NCBI RefSeq assembly: GCF_013618865.1
Contig: NZ_JABSOE010000025.1
Coordinates: 1 to 57,909, forward strand
Origin: Phocaeicola faecicola
GTDB taxonomy: Bacteria; Bacteroidota; Bacteroidia; Bacteroidales; Bacteroidaceae
Reading direction: 5' to 3'
DNA: 57,909 bases
This document shows, in pieces, positions 19,291-28,227 of this stretch. Each line of letters starts with the position of its first letter. Positions within the stretch are counted from its first letter, which is position 1. The position numbers were made by a program, and so were the translations under genes. The notes below the pieces were generated by a model. The model was not told the DNA's origin and made no database searches. It was given only the letters and a program-made list of their open reading frames with translations.

Positions 19291-20598
19291 TTATTTTCCC
19301 CGGACGTTTAAAGTAAACGAACGGATCAATGACAGGGTAGTACTGTCTGATGCAAAGACCGAATTCAGTCCTTGCGGCTCCTGCGCCGGATCTCCGGTAT
19401 AATCATCCCCCGGTACCCAGGATTCGTGTGTAGACGACAGTTCCGCCAGTCCGCCCCATCCCCAGAAGTTACATCCGGCAAACAAAGACTGCATGGCCGC
19501 ATGTTTTTCGACCAGTTCAAACACAAAGCGGTAATATGCATCACGGGCAGTTATCGGAGCAGCCTTGTCAAAGCGGAATCCGTCACGAGGATATCCGAAT
19601 TCTTCCAGCACCAAAGGTTTCCGGTATTTTTTTGCTACAGCCAGGTGCTCGTCAATATATGCTTTTGTATTCGATTTTGCCTTTTCCAGATTGGCAGTCA
19701 GACTGTCTTTCGGCGCCCATCCCCAGTTATAGGGCCAGATATGTATATTCATATAATCCACATTGGAATCGGCATGAATTTCCTCGAACAAATTCAGGTC
19801 TGTTTCGCATCCCCATTTGCCCTCACTTCCGGTAGATACCAGGTGATTGGCATCCAAAGATTTGATCAGTGCGGCCGTTTCGCGCATCCATTTTGAGAAA
19901 GAGGCTTTATTTTCGGGCAAGAACGCACGCGGTTCATTTCCTATCTGCCAGGACATGATGGTAGGATCGTCAATATAACGTACCTTAGTATACCGGTTGG
20001 TACGGGTAATCACATCTTTCACATAATTTGCAAACAATGCCTGGGCACTGTCCGAACGTACAAACTGTCCGACAAATTCCATATAAGCAGCATACCCGTC
20101 AATGGCCGGCACCGGAGCCTTTCCATATCCGGCCCACTGCAGATATTGTCCGTATCCGCCGCTCCATTCCCAGGAATTGTTCAGATACAACACCGCCAGC
20201 ATATCCCGCTTTGCCATCTCGGCCAGCAAGTAATCGAGTCCGGCAAAAATAGTATCATTGTACACTCCCGGAGCAATCTGCAGAGTCGGCTCTACCTTCG
20301 CCGGAACTCCTCGCTCTCCATCCGAACCGACCAGGATACGCAGGTTGTCAATTCCCAGACTCTTCAGTGAATCCAGTTCCCGGCACAAGCGTTCACGATT
20401 ACCGCCCTCACCTTCTGAAGCCAGCATCGCTCCATACCAGAAATTCGCTCCAATATAATAATAGGGTTTTCCATTACGAATAAACTGCCCGTTCTCAATC
20501 CGGACAAAACTCTTATCTTCCGTTTTCTTCGAAACGGCAGTGCACGACAGTACGATGAACATCAATACTGACAAAAAAATAAAATTTTGTTTCCGCAT
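19291..20598 (-). CDS. GH5 beta-mannanase (subfamily 7 type), lipoprotein
   Basis: Endo-1,4-beta-mannanase, 435 aa, with lipoprotein signal (MFIVLSC, Cys19). The GH5 barrel starts FVRIENGQFIRNGKPYYYIGANFWYG, the hallmark N-terminus of GH5_7 mannanases. The acid is Glu222 (SWQIGNEPRAF) and the nucleophile Glu333 (LVLEEFGYPRDG). Near the C-terminus are NFWGWGGLAE and PGDDYTGDPAQEPQG, also usual in this subfamily. It has its own promoter and operator (20624-20667) and lies between the regulator and susC. No terminator is obvious before susC, so some read-through into susC is possible. Confidence 0.93.
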   Translation of the reverse strand: MRKQNFIFLSVLMFIVLSCTAVSKKTEDKSFVRIENGQFIRNGKPYYYIGANFWYGAMLASEGEGGNRERLCRELDSLKSLGIDNLRILVGSDGERGVPAKVEPTLQIAPGVYNDTIFAGLDYLLAEMAKRDMLAVLYLNNSWEWSGGYGQYLQWAGYGKAPVPAIDGYAAYMEFVGQFVRSDSAQALFANYVKDVITRTNRYTKVRYIDDPTIMSWQIGNEPRAFLPENKASFSKWMRETAALIKSLDANHLVSTGSEGKWGCETDLNLFEEIHADSNVDYMNIHIWPYNWGWAPKDSLTANLEKAKSNTKAYIDEHLAVAKKYRKPLVLEEFGYPRDGFRFDKAAPITARDAYYRFVFELVEKHAAMQSLFAGCNFWGWGGLAELSSTHESWVPGDDYTGDPAQEPQGLNSVFASDSTTLSLIRSFTLNVRGK

Positions 20599-20623
20599 AT
20601 CTATTAGATTTATTTCAACGATG

Positions 20624-20667
20624 CAAAATTAGAGGGAATCAGTGTAGAAACATGATATAATTTTATC
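20624..20667 (-). promoter_or_regulatory. Promoter plus AraC-type operator for the GH5_7 gene
   Basis: Minus strand: -7 box TAATTTTG (20624-20631), 21 bp spacer, motif GATAAAATTATATCA (20653-20667). The start codon is 26 bp below the -7 box. Confidence 0.7.
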
Positions 20668-20734
20668 CAATACTTTACATTCCCTCCTGCAGTAGTTTAG
20701 TTTTTGAATCAATCACTTTTCTATTTACACAAAC

Positions 20735-20765
20735 GGTGCCGGCATCAGTATGAGATGCCGGCACC
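20735..20765 (-). terminator. Strong hairpin after the AraC gene
   Basis: Perfect 12-bp stem GGTGCCGGCATC/GATGCCGGCACC with a 7-nt loop. The T-stretch on the minus strand is short (GTTTG), so termination is probable but not certain. It insulates the regulator gene from the GH5_7 promoter. Confidence 0.6.
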
Positions 20766-20834
20766 GCCTACAGATAAACCTATACAGGATATTGTATATT
20801 AATGAAATGACTTATATGTTCCGAGATTCTTCCA

Positions 20835-21725
20835 TCAAATAATCGTACGTTTCTTTCGATAATTATCGCGGAACTCCTTAGGAGAACAATTTTTCTTTTT
20901 CTTAAAAATCCGATTGAAATTAGACAGGTTATTAAAGCCGCACTCATAGCATATTTCAGCAACGGCCATGGTCGAATCCACCAGCAGACGCGTAGCATGC
21001 CCCAAGCGCAGGTCGATAATATAATCCGACAAACTCTTTCCCGTACGCAATTTGAAGAAACGGCTGAAAGACACTTCCGTCATGCCCACCATATCGGCCA
21101 GTTGCCCCAGTCTGATTTCCTCCTGATAATGCTTTCCGATGTAACTCTGCACCTTCTGTACCCTCCGGCTGTCGGAATGTACTTCAATCTTCGCAAAGGA
21201 AGAACTGGAAAGAGTACGCGCCCGGTCGGTAAACAAGGACAGTTCATACAGCAGTGTCAAGAAATGAACCACCGCATAAAAGCCTTTCATCTCCGGAAGT
21301 TTATCTATCAGGGAATATACCTTGACCACCGCATCCATCGGGAAGCACAGACCATACTGAGCCTTGTCGAGCATCTTCCGGATCATACTGAACTGATTGG
21401 TTTCAATCAGTCCGTTCAGAAATGCCGGGACAAACTGGATGGTAATCTCCCTGATCTGCTGAGATACACAGGTATGCTGTTCCCATACATGCTCCAGGTC
21501 GGGACTGGTAATCAACACCAGGTCATAGTCACCGATGACTTCTTCCGAATCTCCGATAATACGGCGTACCCCCGGGGCATGTTCTACAAAATTCAGTTCA
21601 AACTCCCGGTGCGAGTGCATCGGATAAGTAAACTCTTTCTTATGCCTGTCGGCGATGTAAAAACAGTCTTTTTCGGAAAGAGGGGTTATTTCACGTATAA
21701 AACTTTCATTCACCATTTTTTCCAT
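20835..21725 (-). CDS. AraC-family transcriptional regulator of the mannan locus
   Basis: 296-aa cytoplasmic DNA-binding regulator. Residues about 15-110 look like a cupin sensor domain (YPMHSHREFELNFVEHAPGVRRIIGD); about 190-290 hold the two helix-turn-helix motifs of AraC proteins (IRLGQLADMVGMTEVSFSRFFK and the second with VAEICYECGFNNLSNFNRIFKKKKNCSPKEF). It lies in the middle of the mannan genes, between GH5_7 and the divergent GH36, and is the only local regulator, so it is the likely reader of the five 15-bp motifs. Its own promoter (TATCTTTG, minus, 21744-21751) has no such motif, so it seems not to be autoregulated through it. Mannobiose or a related sugar as effector is inference. 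Confidence 0.93.
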   Translation of the reverse strand: MEKMVNESFIREITPLSEKDCFYIADRHKKEFTYPMHSHREFELNFVEHAPGVRRIIGDSEEVIGDYDLVLITSPDLEHVWEQHTCVSQQIREITIQFVPAFLNGLIETNQFSMIRKMLDKAQYGLCFPMDAVVKVYSLIDKLPEMKGFYAVVHFLTLLYELSLFTDRARTLSSSSFAKIEVHSDSRRVQKVQSYIGKHYQEEIRLGQLADMVGMTEVSFSRFFKLRTGKSLSDYIIDLRLGHATRLLVDSTMAVAEICYECGFNNLSNFNRIFKKKKNCSPKEFRDNYRKKRTII

Positions 21726-21743
21726 AGTACCATTCTTTGTTCA

Positions 21744-21751
21744 CAAAGATA
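21744..21751 (-). promoter_or_regulatory. -7 box of the AraC gene promoter
   Basis: Minus strand TATCTTTG, about 19 bp upstream of the first ATG of the regulator gene. The -33 region is not obvious. Confidence 0.5.
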
Positions 21752-21928
21752 ATAAATTTACGATAAGTATAAAGAAATCCGGATAAAGTTCAGACAGAAA
21801 GTTGCCACAAAATCCGGGCTCCGACATTTTAGAATAAACTTTACACTGACTCAACTTTTATCCGCCTTAACTTTCCGTCCTCACAACCTTGAATTTCTTC
21901 TGGAATTATCCCCAACCTATCACAATAA

Positions 21929-21972
21929 GATAAAACCGTATCACTCCCTTCATAAAATAACACCTATTTTTG
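21929..21972 (+). promoter_or_regulatory. Promoter plus AraC-type operator for the GH36 gene
   Basis: Plus strand: motif GATAAAACCGTATCA (21929-21943), 21 bp spacer, -7 box TATTTTTG (21965-21972). A partial second copy lies exactly 21 bp further upstream (TATCA at 21918-21922 against 21939-21943), as in AraC direct-repeat operators. Confidence 0.7.
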
Positions 21973-22014
21973 CAACTAGAAAGAACGATTGAACAAAACC
22001 TAATTATCAAAAAA

Positions 22015-24231
22015 ATGAAAAGCATGAAAGCAACACGCAAAATCAGTCTGTTGGCAGGTTTTTCACTACTTGCCGGAGGGCTATGGGCGCAAAACTTCTG
22101 TATTTCTACGCCCGGTACCTCACTCGTCATCAATGCCCCTACTGGTGGAGAACTGAAATACCTCTATTATGGCAACAAGCTCAGCGAGACCGACCTTCAG
22201 CAAATTGAAGCCGTATCCAACTGCAATCACACGGCCTATCCGGTCTATGGGATGAACTGCCCCGGAGAAGTGGCTCTTGCCGTGACACATGCCGACGGCA
22301 ACCTGTCTACCCAGATGGAAGTGGCCAGTGTCAGTACAGAAACAGAAAAGCAGGCCACACTGACCACCGTGCGGTTGAAAGACAAGGTCTATCCTTTTTA
22401 TATTGATGTATGCTATAAAGCCTACCAGGACGTGGACATGATTGAAACCTGGACCGAAATCAGCCATCAGGAGAAGAAGGCAGTCCGTCTGACCCAGTTT
22501 GCTTCGGCCTACCTCCCTGTGCGGAGAGGAAACGTATGGCTGTCTCACCTTTCAGGCTCCTGGGCCAATGAGGGCCAGCTTACTCAGGAACCGCTTGAAC
22601 CAGGTATGATTGTCATCAAGAACAAAGACGGAGTGCGCAACTCTCATACGGCCCATGCCGAAGTGATGTTCTCCCTCGACGGAAGTCCCCGTGAGAACAC
22701 CGGACGAGTAATCGGAGCCGCATTGTGCTATACCGGCAACTACAAGTTGAGAATTGACACCGACGACAGCGAATACCATCAGTTCTATGCCGGTATCAAC
22801 GAAGAAAACTCCTCGTATACACTTCCCGGCAAAGAAACATTCCGTACTCCGTCCGTTGCACTGACCTATAGCAACGAAGGACTGAGCGGAGCCAGCCGGA
22901 ACTTCCACAAATGGGGACGCAACTACAAGCTTGCTCATGGCAATACGGTCCGCGACATCCTGCTGAACAGTTGGGAAGGCGTTTATTTCGACATCAATCA
23001 GGAAGGTATGGACCAGATGATGGGCGACATCGCTTCCATGGGAGGAGAACTCTTTGTAATGGACGACGGATGGTTCGGAGACAAATACCCGAGAAAAGAC
23101 GACAGTTCTTCACTGGGTGACTGGGTAACCGACAGCCGTAAGTTGTCAGAAGGCATCGGAGGCCTCATCAAAGACGCTCAAAAACACGGTATCAAGTTCG
23201 GTATCTGGATAGAACCGGAAATGGCCAATACCACCAGTGAACTGTATGAAAAGCATCCGGAATGGATTCTGAAAGCCCCACAGCGTGATCCGGTACTGGG
23301 ACGTGGCGATACACAAGTCGTACTCGACCTGGCCAACCCCGAAGTGCAGGACTTTGTCTTCAAGGTAGTAGATGACCTGATGACCCAGCATCCTGAAATT
23401 GCCTACATCAAATGGGATGCCAACATGGCCATCATGAATCACGGCTCTAACTACCTGACCAAAGACAACCAGAGCCACATGTATATCGACTATCATAAAG
23501 GATTCGAGAAAATATGCCAGCGCATCCGTTCCAAATATCCGGACCTCGTCATACAGGCCTGTGCCAGCGGAGGCGGACGTGCCAATTACGGATATCTGCC
23601 GTACTTTGATGAATTTTGGGTAAGCGACAACACCGATGCCTTGCAGCGCATCTACATGCAGTGGGGAACCTCTTATTTCTTCCCAGCTATTGCGATGGCT
23701 TCACACATCAGTGCTGCTCCCAACCACCAGACATTCCGCACCGTTCCGTTGAAATTCCGTATCGATGTAGCCATGAGCGGACGACTGGGTATGGAAATCC
23801 AGCCCAAGAACATGACTGATGAGGAAAAGGATTTATGTCGCAAGGCAATCGCCGATTATAAGAAAATCCGCCCTGTAGTCCAACTAGGAGATATCTATCG
23901 TCTGGTTTCTCCTTACGACCGCCTGGGAGTTGCCTCACTGATGTATACCAGTCCGGAGAAAGACAAAGCCGTGTTCTACTGGTGGAAAACCGAACACTTC
24001 GTCAACCAGCACTTGCCGCGGGTAACCCTCGCCGGACTTGATCCTGACAAGAAATACCGGATCAGTGAGCTGAACCGGATTGACAACCAGCCGCTGGCTT
24101 TCGAAGGCAAGACATTCAGTGGTGCTTTCCTGATGGAGAACGGTCTGGAAATCCCTTATACACACCGGGTTGACTATCACAAGCAGAACGATTATGCCAG
24201 CCGGGTACTTTATCTTGAAGAAGTAAAATAA
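22015..24231 (+). CDS. GH36 alpha-galactosidase, secreted
   Basis: Removes alpha-1,6-galactosyl side chains from galactomannan fragments. The 738-aa product has a signal peptide (MKSMKATRKISLLAGFSLLAGGLWAQ split over 26 residues), an N-terminal beta-sandwich, then the GH36 barrel with MDDGWFG, the nucleophile Asp468 (YIKWDANM) and acid/base Asp538 (FWVSDNTDALQR), plus CASGGGRANYG. Length is that of the bacterial GH36 group. The open frame starts earlier at a TTG that lies at the promoter -7 box, so ATG 22015 (or 22024) is the start. It is transcribed divergently from the AraC gene under the shared operator motif. Confidence 0.95.
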   Translation: MKSMKATRKISLLAGFSLLAGGLWAQNFCISTPGTSLVINAPTGGELKYLYYGNKLSETDLQQIEAVSNCNHTAYPVYGMNCPGEVALAVTHADGNLSTQMEVASVSTETEKQATLTTVRLKDKVYPFYIDVCYKAYQDVDMIETWTEISHQEKKAVRLTQFASAYLPVRRGNVWLSHLSGSWANEGQLTQEPLEPGMIVIKNKDGVRNSHTAHAEVMFSLDGSPRENTGRVIGAALCYTGNYKLRIDTDDSEYHQFYAGINEENSSYTLPGKETFRTPSVALTYSNEGLSGASRNFHKWGRNYKLAHGNTVRDILLNSWEGVYFDINQEGMDQMMGDIASMGGELFVMDDGWFGDKYPRKDDSSSLGDWVTDSRKLSEGIGGLIKDAQKHGIKFGIWIEPEMANTTSELYEKHPEWILKAPQRDPVLGRGDTQVVLDLANPEVQDFVFKVVDDLMTQHPEIAYIKWDANMAIMNHGSNYLTKDNQSHMYIDYHKGFEKICQRIRSKYPDLVIQACASGGGRANYGYLPYFDEFWVSDNTDALQRIYMQWGTSYFFPAIAMASHISAAPNHQTFRTVPLKFRIDVAMSGRLGMEIQPKNMTDEEKDLCRKAIADYKKIRPVVQLGDIYRLVSPYDRLGVASLMYTSPEKDKAVFYWWKTEHFVNQHLPRVTLAGLDPDKKYRISELNRIDNQPLAFEGKTFSGAFLMENGLEIPYTHRVDYHKQNDYASRVLYLEEVK

Positions 24232-24262
24232 TTACCATCTGATAAACAACAACCAGAAAGAA

Positions 24263-24293
24263 CGGGACTGCCGAATTTATTTTCGGCAGCCCC
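24263..24293. terminator. Hairpin between convergent GH36 and esterase genes
   Basis: Inverted repeat GGGaCTGCCGAA / TTCGGCAGcCCC between the two convergent genes. The T-tracts are poor on both strands. A second inverted repeat (CCGGACCG 24324-24331 / CGGTCCGG 24345-24352) follows. Together they probably end both transcripts. Confidence 0.55.
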
Positions 24294-24363
24294 GCTTCAT
24301 TTACCTGTCGGCCGTTCAGTCAACCGGACCGCTCAGATGCATCACGGTCCGGTCCGTTACCGG

Positions 24364-25788
24364 TTATTCCCAATTATCCGTACGGAACGGATACATCGGA
24401 AGTTCCCTCAGGTTGGCCACATTTCCCGGTTGGAAATCACGGAAACCGTAACGTACGGCAACCGGTCTTTTTACCTTATCACAACTAACCTTTATCTGCG
24501 TATTATTGTAAACTTCTGCCTCGGCAGGATAAAATACCCTGTCACTTCCGGCAACTTCAAATCCTTCCATGCCAGCCAGACGGTTAAAGCCTTCGGATGC
24601 ATGGTCGAACGAAAGAATTACTGTAGAGTCCTTGACCTCCATCGATTTATAAACCGGTCCGCATGCCTCAATGCCCGGCACCTGATAGGTACGGCTCAAC
24701 GCCATGTAAGCCAGTCGCTTTCCGACATCGGTCTTATTCTTCGGATGTACACTCTTGATTTCATAAGGCTCCACCAGGTCATTGGTAGAAATCATACCGC
24801 TGTTCGGTATCAGAGCCTGAGCCTTGAACTGAGCCTCTCTCAGCAAGGCACAGCCGATGGTTTCAGTAGAATTGAACGGAGCTATCTCTACAAAATAAAA
24901 CGGAAGTTCGCCCAGTCCCCATTCCTTGCGCCACAACGACACCATCGTCTTCAACCGTTCCGCATACGTCTTGTGCTTGCCCACGTTCGACTCTCCCTGA
25001 TACCACAAAAAGCCCTTGATAGTATAATTCTGCAACGGCTTCAACATTCCGTTATACATCAGAACCGGGCTCAGGTAATGCCACCAGTCGTGTCCGTCCT
25101 CCTTGCGGATGTCACGCTTCAAATCAATGTCCGGATACTGAGATACGATTTCACGGGGAAGCCATCCCTCCACCGTGGTTCCACCCCAGCTGCAGTTGAT
25201 GATTCCCACCGGAATATCCAGTACCCGGTTCACCATCCGTGCAAAATGAAAAGCCGTGGCACTGAATGCCGGAGCATTTTCCGGATTGCTCACTTTCCAG
25301 CTGCCCCGACAGTTATCCACCGGCTGCAACTGCCCATTCTTTTCGATGGTAGCCACACGGATTCCCTTCCATTCCGAAGCAGTGGCAATGACCTCATTCG
25401 CCCCTTCAATCGGACAATTCCAGAATCCCCTTAAAGGCATCTCCATATTCGACTGTCCGGAGCAAAACCAGACCTCACCGATCAGAACATTGTTCAACAC
25501 CTTCTCCTCTCCGTCGGAAATCGCAATCGAATAAGGCTGATAACTGGCCACAGGAGTCTTGATTCTGGCCTTCCACTTTCCGTCGGCATCGGCCTTTACC
25601 GTATACACCTCATATCCCCACGAAGGACGAATCGTTATTTCCGCATTGGCATTTGCCTTTCCCCACAGGCAAGCCTCTGTCTGCTGCTGCAAGACCATGT
25701 TGTCACTCAAGATATCGGGCAGTGTCACCTTACCCCATATACTTGCCTGCATCATCAGGAAGCAGGCAAGTACAATCCACTTTTTCAT
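24364..25788 (-). CDS. SGNH-type acetylesterase (sialate O-acetylesterase family), secreted
   Basis: 474-aa secreted esterase (signal peptide up to IWG). The family motifs are WFCSGQSNMEMP with Ser113 as nucleophile, GFLWYQGESN, and a C-terminal DxxH-like region around EIKSVHPKNKTDVGKRLA. A beta-sandwich domain is inserted early (WGKANANAEITI). The family was named for sialic acid deacetylation, but in polysaccharide loci these enzymes often deacetylate glycans; here acetylated mannan is the reasonable substrate. Last gene of the GH5-CE2-SASA operon, 29 bp after the CE2-type gene, under the same AraC-type operator (28002-28045). Confidence 0.85.
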   Translation of the reverse strand: MKKWIVLACFLMMQASIWGKVTLPDILSDNMVLQQQTEACLWGKANANAEITIRPSWGYEVYTVKADADGKWKARIKTPVASYQPYSIAISDGEEKVLNNVLIGEVWFCSGQSNMEMPLRGFWNCPIEGANEVIATASEWKGIRVATIEKNGQLQPVDNCRGSWKVSNPENAPAFSATAFHFARMVNRVLDIPVGIINCSWGGTTVEGWLPREIVSQYPDIDLKRDIRKEDGHDWWHYLSPVLMYNGMLKPLQNYTIKGFLWYQGESNVGKHKTYAERLKTMVSLWRKEWGLGELPFYFVEIAPFNSTETIGCALLREAQFKAQALIPNSGMISTNDLVEPYEIKSVHPKNKTDVGKRLAYMALSRTYQVPGIEACGPVYKSMEVKDSTVILSFDHASEGFNRLAGMEGFEVAGSDRVFYPAEAEVYNNTQIKVSCDKVKRPVAVRYGFRDFQPGNVANLRELPMYPFRTDNWE

Positions 25789-25817
25789 CGCTTTCCTATT
25801 TTAAATTCTGTTTCACT

Positions 25818-26945
25818 TCATTCCCATTTCATCAGTTTTTTCAGAAAGGCCGTCAGTTCGGAAGCCATTTTCTGATGCTGGCGCATCGAAGGATGATAAT
25901 TGGCTCCCATGCCCAAAGACCCCGTCTGAGGAGACATGTCAAACCGGTATACCTCCTTATCCCCCATCCGTTGTCTTTCCATAACCACCAGATCCATTGC
26001 TTTTTTCACATCCTCCAATGACTTCCCGTTCAGCATGGAACCACTCAGCAAGACCAGTTTTGCAGAAGGATATACCTTCCGAAGCTGCTGCAGAAAACCA
26101 CGGTATCCTTCGGTCAGCAACTTCTCATCATAGTCTCCCAGACTGGTATCATTCGTACCCAAATTCACACAGACCACGTCAGGAGTATAAGCTGTCGCAT
26201 CCCAACATTCAGTAGAATCACCGAAAAGGACCTGCGTATACATTGCAGGCAGACAATCCTTGCTGCCCGAGCGGGGAGCTCCGTAATTCCGGTATACCCC
26301 GATGCCGGAACGGGCCACCACCAGGTGCTGGGCCTTCAATGCCCGGGCCGTACGTGCCGCATACGTATAAAAATGATTCTCGGTCTCATACGAAAAAGGA
26401 TCCAAAGGATTTTCCGACTCCACTCCATATCCGCAGGTCATCGAATTACCAATAAACTCAATCCTGCGTGCCGGCAATTCCGGAGCCTCAGCCAGGCGGC
26501 ATCCCTTATCCAGATAAAAGCCCCTGAATTCCGGTTTCAGTTCATGACCTTCAATGACATACATAATCCGCACCCGATGAATTCCCTCGGGCAATCCCTC
26601 TGCCAAAACCTTCACCGAATCAGTTTTGGAATAATCTATCCGAAAAGGCAGATTCTCATCTATTTCCACCATAAACGACCCGCTTCCCGGACTGGTTGCC
26701 ATCTGCAGCGAAGAGCCCTGAAAACGTGCCAGGAAACTGACTCCCGGATAAGTAAAGCGCACCTTGTGCGGAATGCGCTTGCTGATCCGTCCCATATAAA
26801 CGATGCGTGCATCATCGGAAGCCACAAAATTCTTTTCCGGTATGACCGACTGAGCATAGGCCGAAGAAAGTAATCCCGCTCCCCAGATACACGAAAACAG
26901 TAACGGTTTCAAACGATTTTTCCCCATATCCAATTCTATCTTCAT
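25818..26945 (-). CDS. Carbohydrate esterase family 2-like acetylesterase, secreted
   Basis: 375-aa two-domain esterase. After a signal peptide (ending SSAYAQ) a beta-sandwich domain (about 40-145) precedes an SGNH hydrolase domain with IEFIGNSMTCGYG (nucleophile Ser168), the block-III motif NLGTND and the catalytic His in NYHPSMRQHQ. This domain order is that of CE2 acetyl-xylan/mannan esterases. An alternative ATG at 26927 (MGKNRLKPLL) would give a more usual signal peptide. In the operon it follows GH5 by 29 bp. Predicted role: removal of O-acetyl groups from acetylated (gluco)mannan. Confidence 0.85.
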   Translation of the reverse strand: MKIELDMGKNRLKPLLFSCIWGAGLLSSAYAQSVIPEKNFVASDDARIVYMGRISKRIPHKVRFTYPGVSFLARFQGSSLQMATSPGSGSFMVEIDENLPFRIDYSKTDSVKVLAEGLPEGIHRVRIMYVIEGHELKPEFRGFYLDKGCRLAEAPELPARRIEFIGNSMTCGYGVESENPLDPFSYETENHFYTYAARTARALKAQHLVVARSGIGVYRNYGAPRSGSKDCLPAMYTQVLFGDSTECWDATAYTPDVVCVNLGTNDTSLGDYDEKLLTEGYRGFLQQLRKVYPSAKLVLLSGSMLNGKSLEDVKKAMDLVVMERQRMGDKEVYRFDMSPQTGSLGMGANYHPSMRQHQKMASELTAFLKKLMKWE

Positions 26946-26974
26946 TGTCCAACAAACGTATTATTCATCCTCTC

Positions 26975-27943
26975 TCATTTTTCCGACAATGCCTTTTTCA
27001 CCATCTGTCCCCATTCTTTCACATCACTATCCGTCCATCCGGCATCCGGAGCAGAAGGATAAAACATCGAGCATGTTTCATTCTTATCGGAAACAGACCA
27101 GGCTGCCCAGCTGATATGGTGGCGTTTCATCCACTGCAGCCATTCGTTCCATTCCTTCTTGTCGAGACGGCCGTCCCCGCTTGCCTCCATTCCGGCACAT
27201 TCCGAAACAAAGACCGGAAGTCCCTTTTTCAAGGCATAATCGGCACGCTCCCTCAATTCCTTCTGATGAGTAGCGGCATAGAAATGAAGAGTATACATTA
27301 CATTACGGACACCCGTTATCGGATTATCGGCAGCCAGATGCAAGTCCTGATCCCAGTGCGGAGTGCCTACCAAAATCAAGGCATCCTTATCTACCGAGCG
27401 AATTTCACTGATGATCTCTTCGGCATACGCCTTCACAGCCTCCCAGGAATCCTCGACAGGCTCATTGAACACTTCATATATAACATTCGGCACTCCTTTA
27501 TAACGGTGCACCATCTTGCTGAAGAACTGTCTGGCCTCCTGCGTATGTATACCATGGCTGTGCCAGTCGACAATCACATACATGTCGTTCTTAATCGCAG
27601 CATCCACCACTGTCGTCACACAGGTCAAAGCCTTCTCCGGATCGGACAGATAAGCCCCCTCCGGTTCCACTCCCATTGCCGCACGAAGCAGCGTACATCC
27701 CCACTGTTCCTTAAGATTCTTCACCGCCGAAGCATTGTAGAAACGGGGCCACCAGTTATGCCAGCCCAGGCTGACACCTTTCAACACGACCTTTTCCTGT
27801 CGTTCACTGACTAAAAAAGTACCATTGACTGACAAGCGGTCGACCGAAGCATACGCTGTCATTCCACCCAATACCCCCCACATGGCAATTGCCAAACAGA
27901 TTCTGAAAAAGACAAACTGAGTCTTTACTTTTCTTATTTTCAT
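26975..27943 (-). CDS. GH5 endo-beta-glucanase/glucomannanase, secreted
   Basis: 322-aa GH5 enzyme with signal peptide (ending AYAS) and only the catalytic barrel. Motifs: LKGVSLGWHNWWPRFYN, VIVDWHSHGIH, the acid Glu in VIYEVFNEP and the nucleophile Glu in PVFVSECAGME, then WAAWSVSDKNE. These are features of the GH5_2 endoglucanase group rather than GH5_7, so it probably cuts glucose-containing regions of glucomannan. The frame opens at a TTG (27952); ATG 27943 is preferred. First gene of a three-gene operon with two acetylesterases. Confidence 0.88.
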   Translation of the reverse strand: MKIRKVKTQFVFFRICLAIAMWGVLGGMTAYASVDRLSVNGTFLVSERQEKVVLKGVSLGWHNWWPRFYNASAVKNLKEQWGCTLLRAAMGVEPEGAYLSDPEKALTCVTTVVDAAIKNDMYVIVDWHSHGIHTQEARQFFSKMVHRYKGVPNVIYEVFNEPVEDSWEAVKAYAEEIISEIRSVDKDALILVGTPHWDQDLHLAADNPITGVRNVMYTLHFYAATHQKELRERADYALKKGLPVFVSECAGMEASGDGRLDKKEWNEWLQWMKRHHISWAAWSVSDKNETCSMFYPSAPDAGWTDSDVKEWGQMVKKALSEK

Positions 27944-28001
27944 AGTCTTCAAAATTTAAATTACCAAAGATGCTATCCGAATACTCATCGGTTTACATTG
28001 G

Positions 28002-28045
28002 CAAAATTAAACCAACAACGCCTCAGAAAGCAATACTTTTTTATC
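28002..28045 (-). promoter_or_regulatory. Promoter plus AraC-type operator for the GH5-esterase operon
   Basis: Minus strand: -7 box TAATTTTG (28002-28009), 21 bp spacer, motif GATAAAAAAGTATTG (28031-28045), nearly identical to the susC copy. Confidence 0.7.
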
Positions 28046-28085
28046 ATATTTTCTTCATTCATCCCTCAAATGAGCCTTCCGGGAC

Positions 28086-28133
28086 GAAAAAAAAGGATAC
28101 ACCCTCCCTCTTCCGACCGGACGGTATATCCTT
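28086..28133 (-). terminator. Intrinsic terminator after rmuC
   Basis: Minus strand stem AAAGGATATACC/GGTGTATCCTTT with a purine-rich loop, then eight T. It lies about 95 bp beyond the rmuC stop and above the GH5 operon promoter. Confidence 0.8.
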
Positions 28134-28227
28134 TATCTTTTCCATCAAACCGAGCCATATTCCTACCCGCACGGCAGTGATGGACCAATCACCTGCCAGG
28201 GCATCCGTTTCACCGGACACACCGGAA

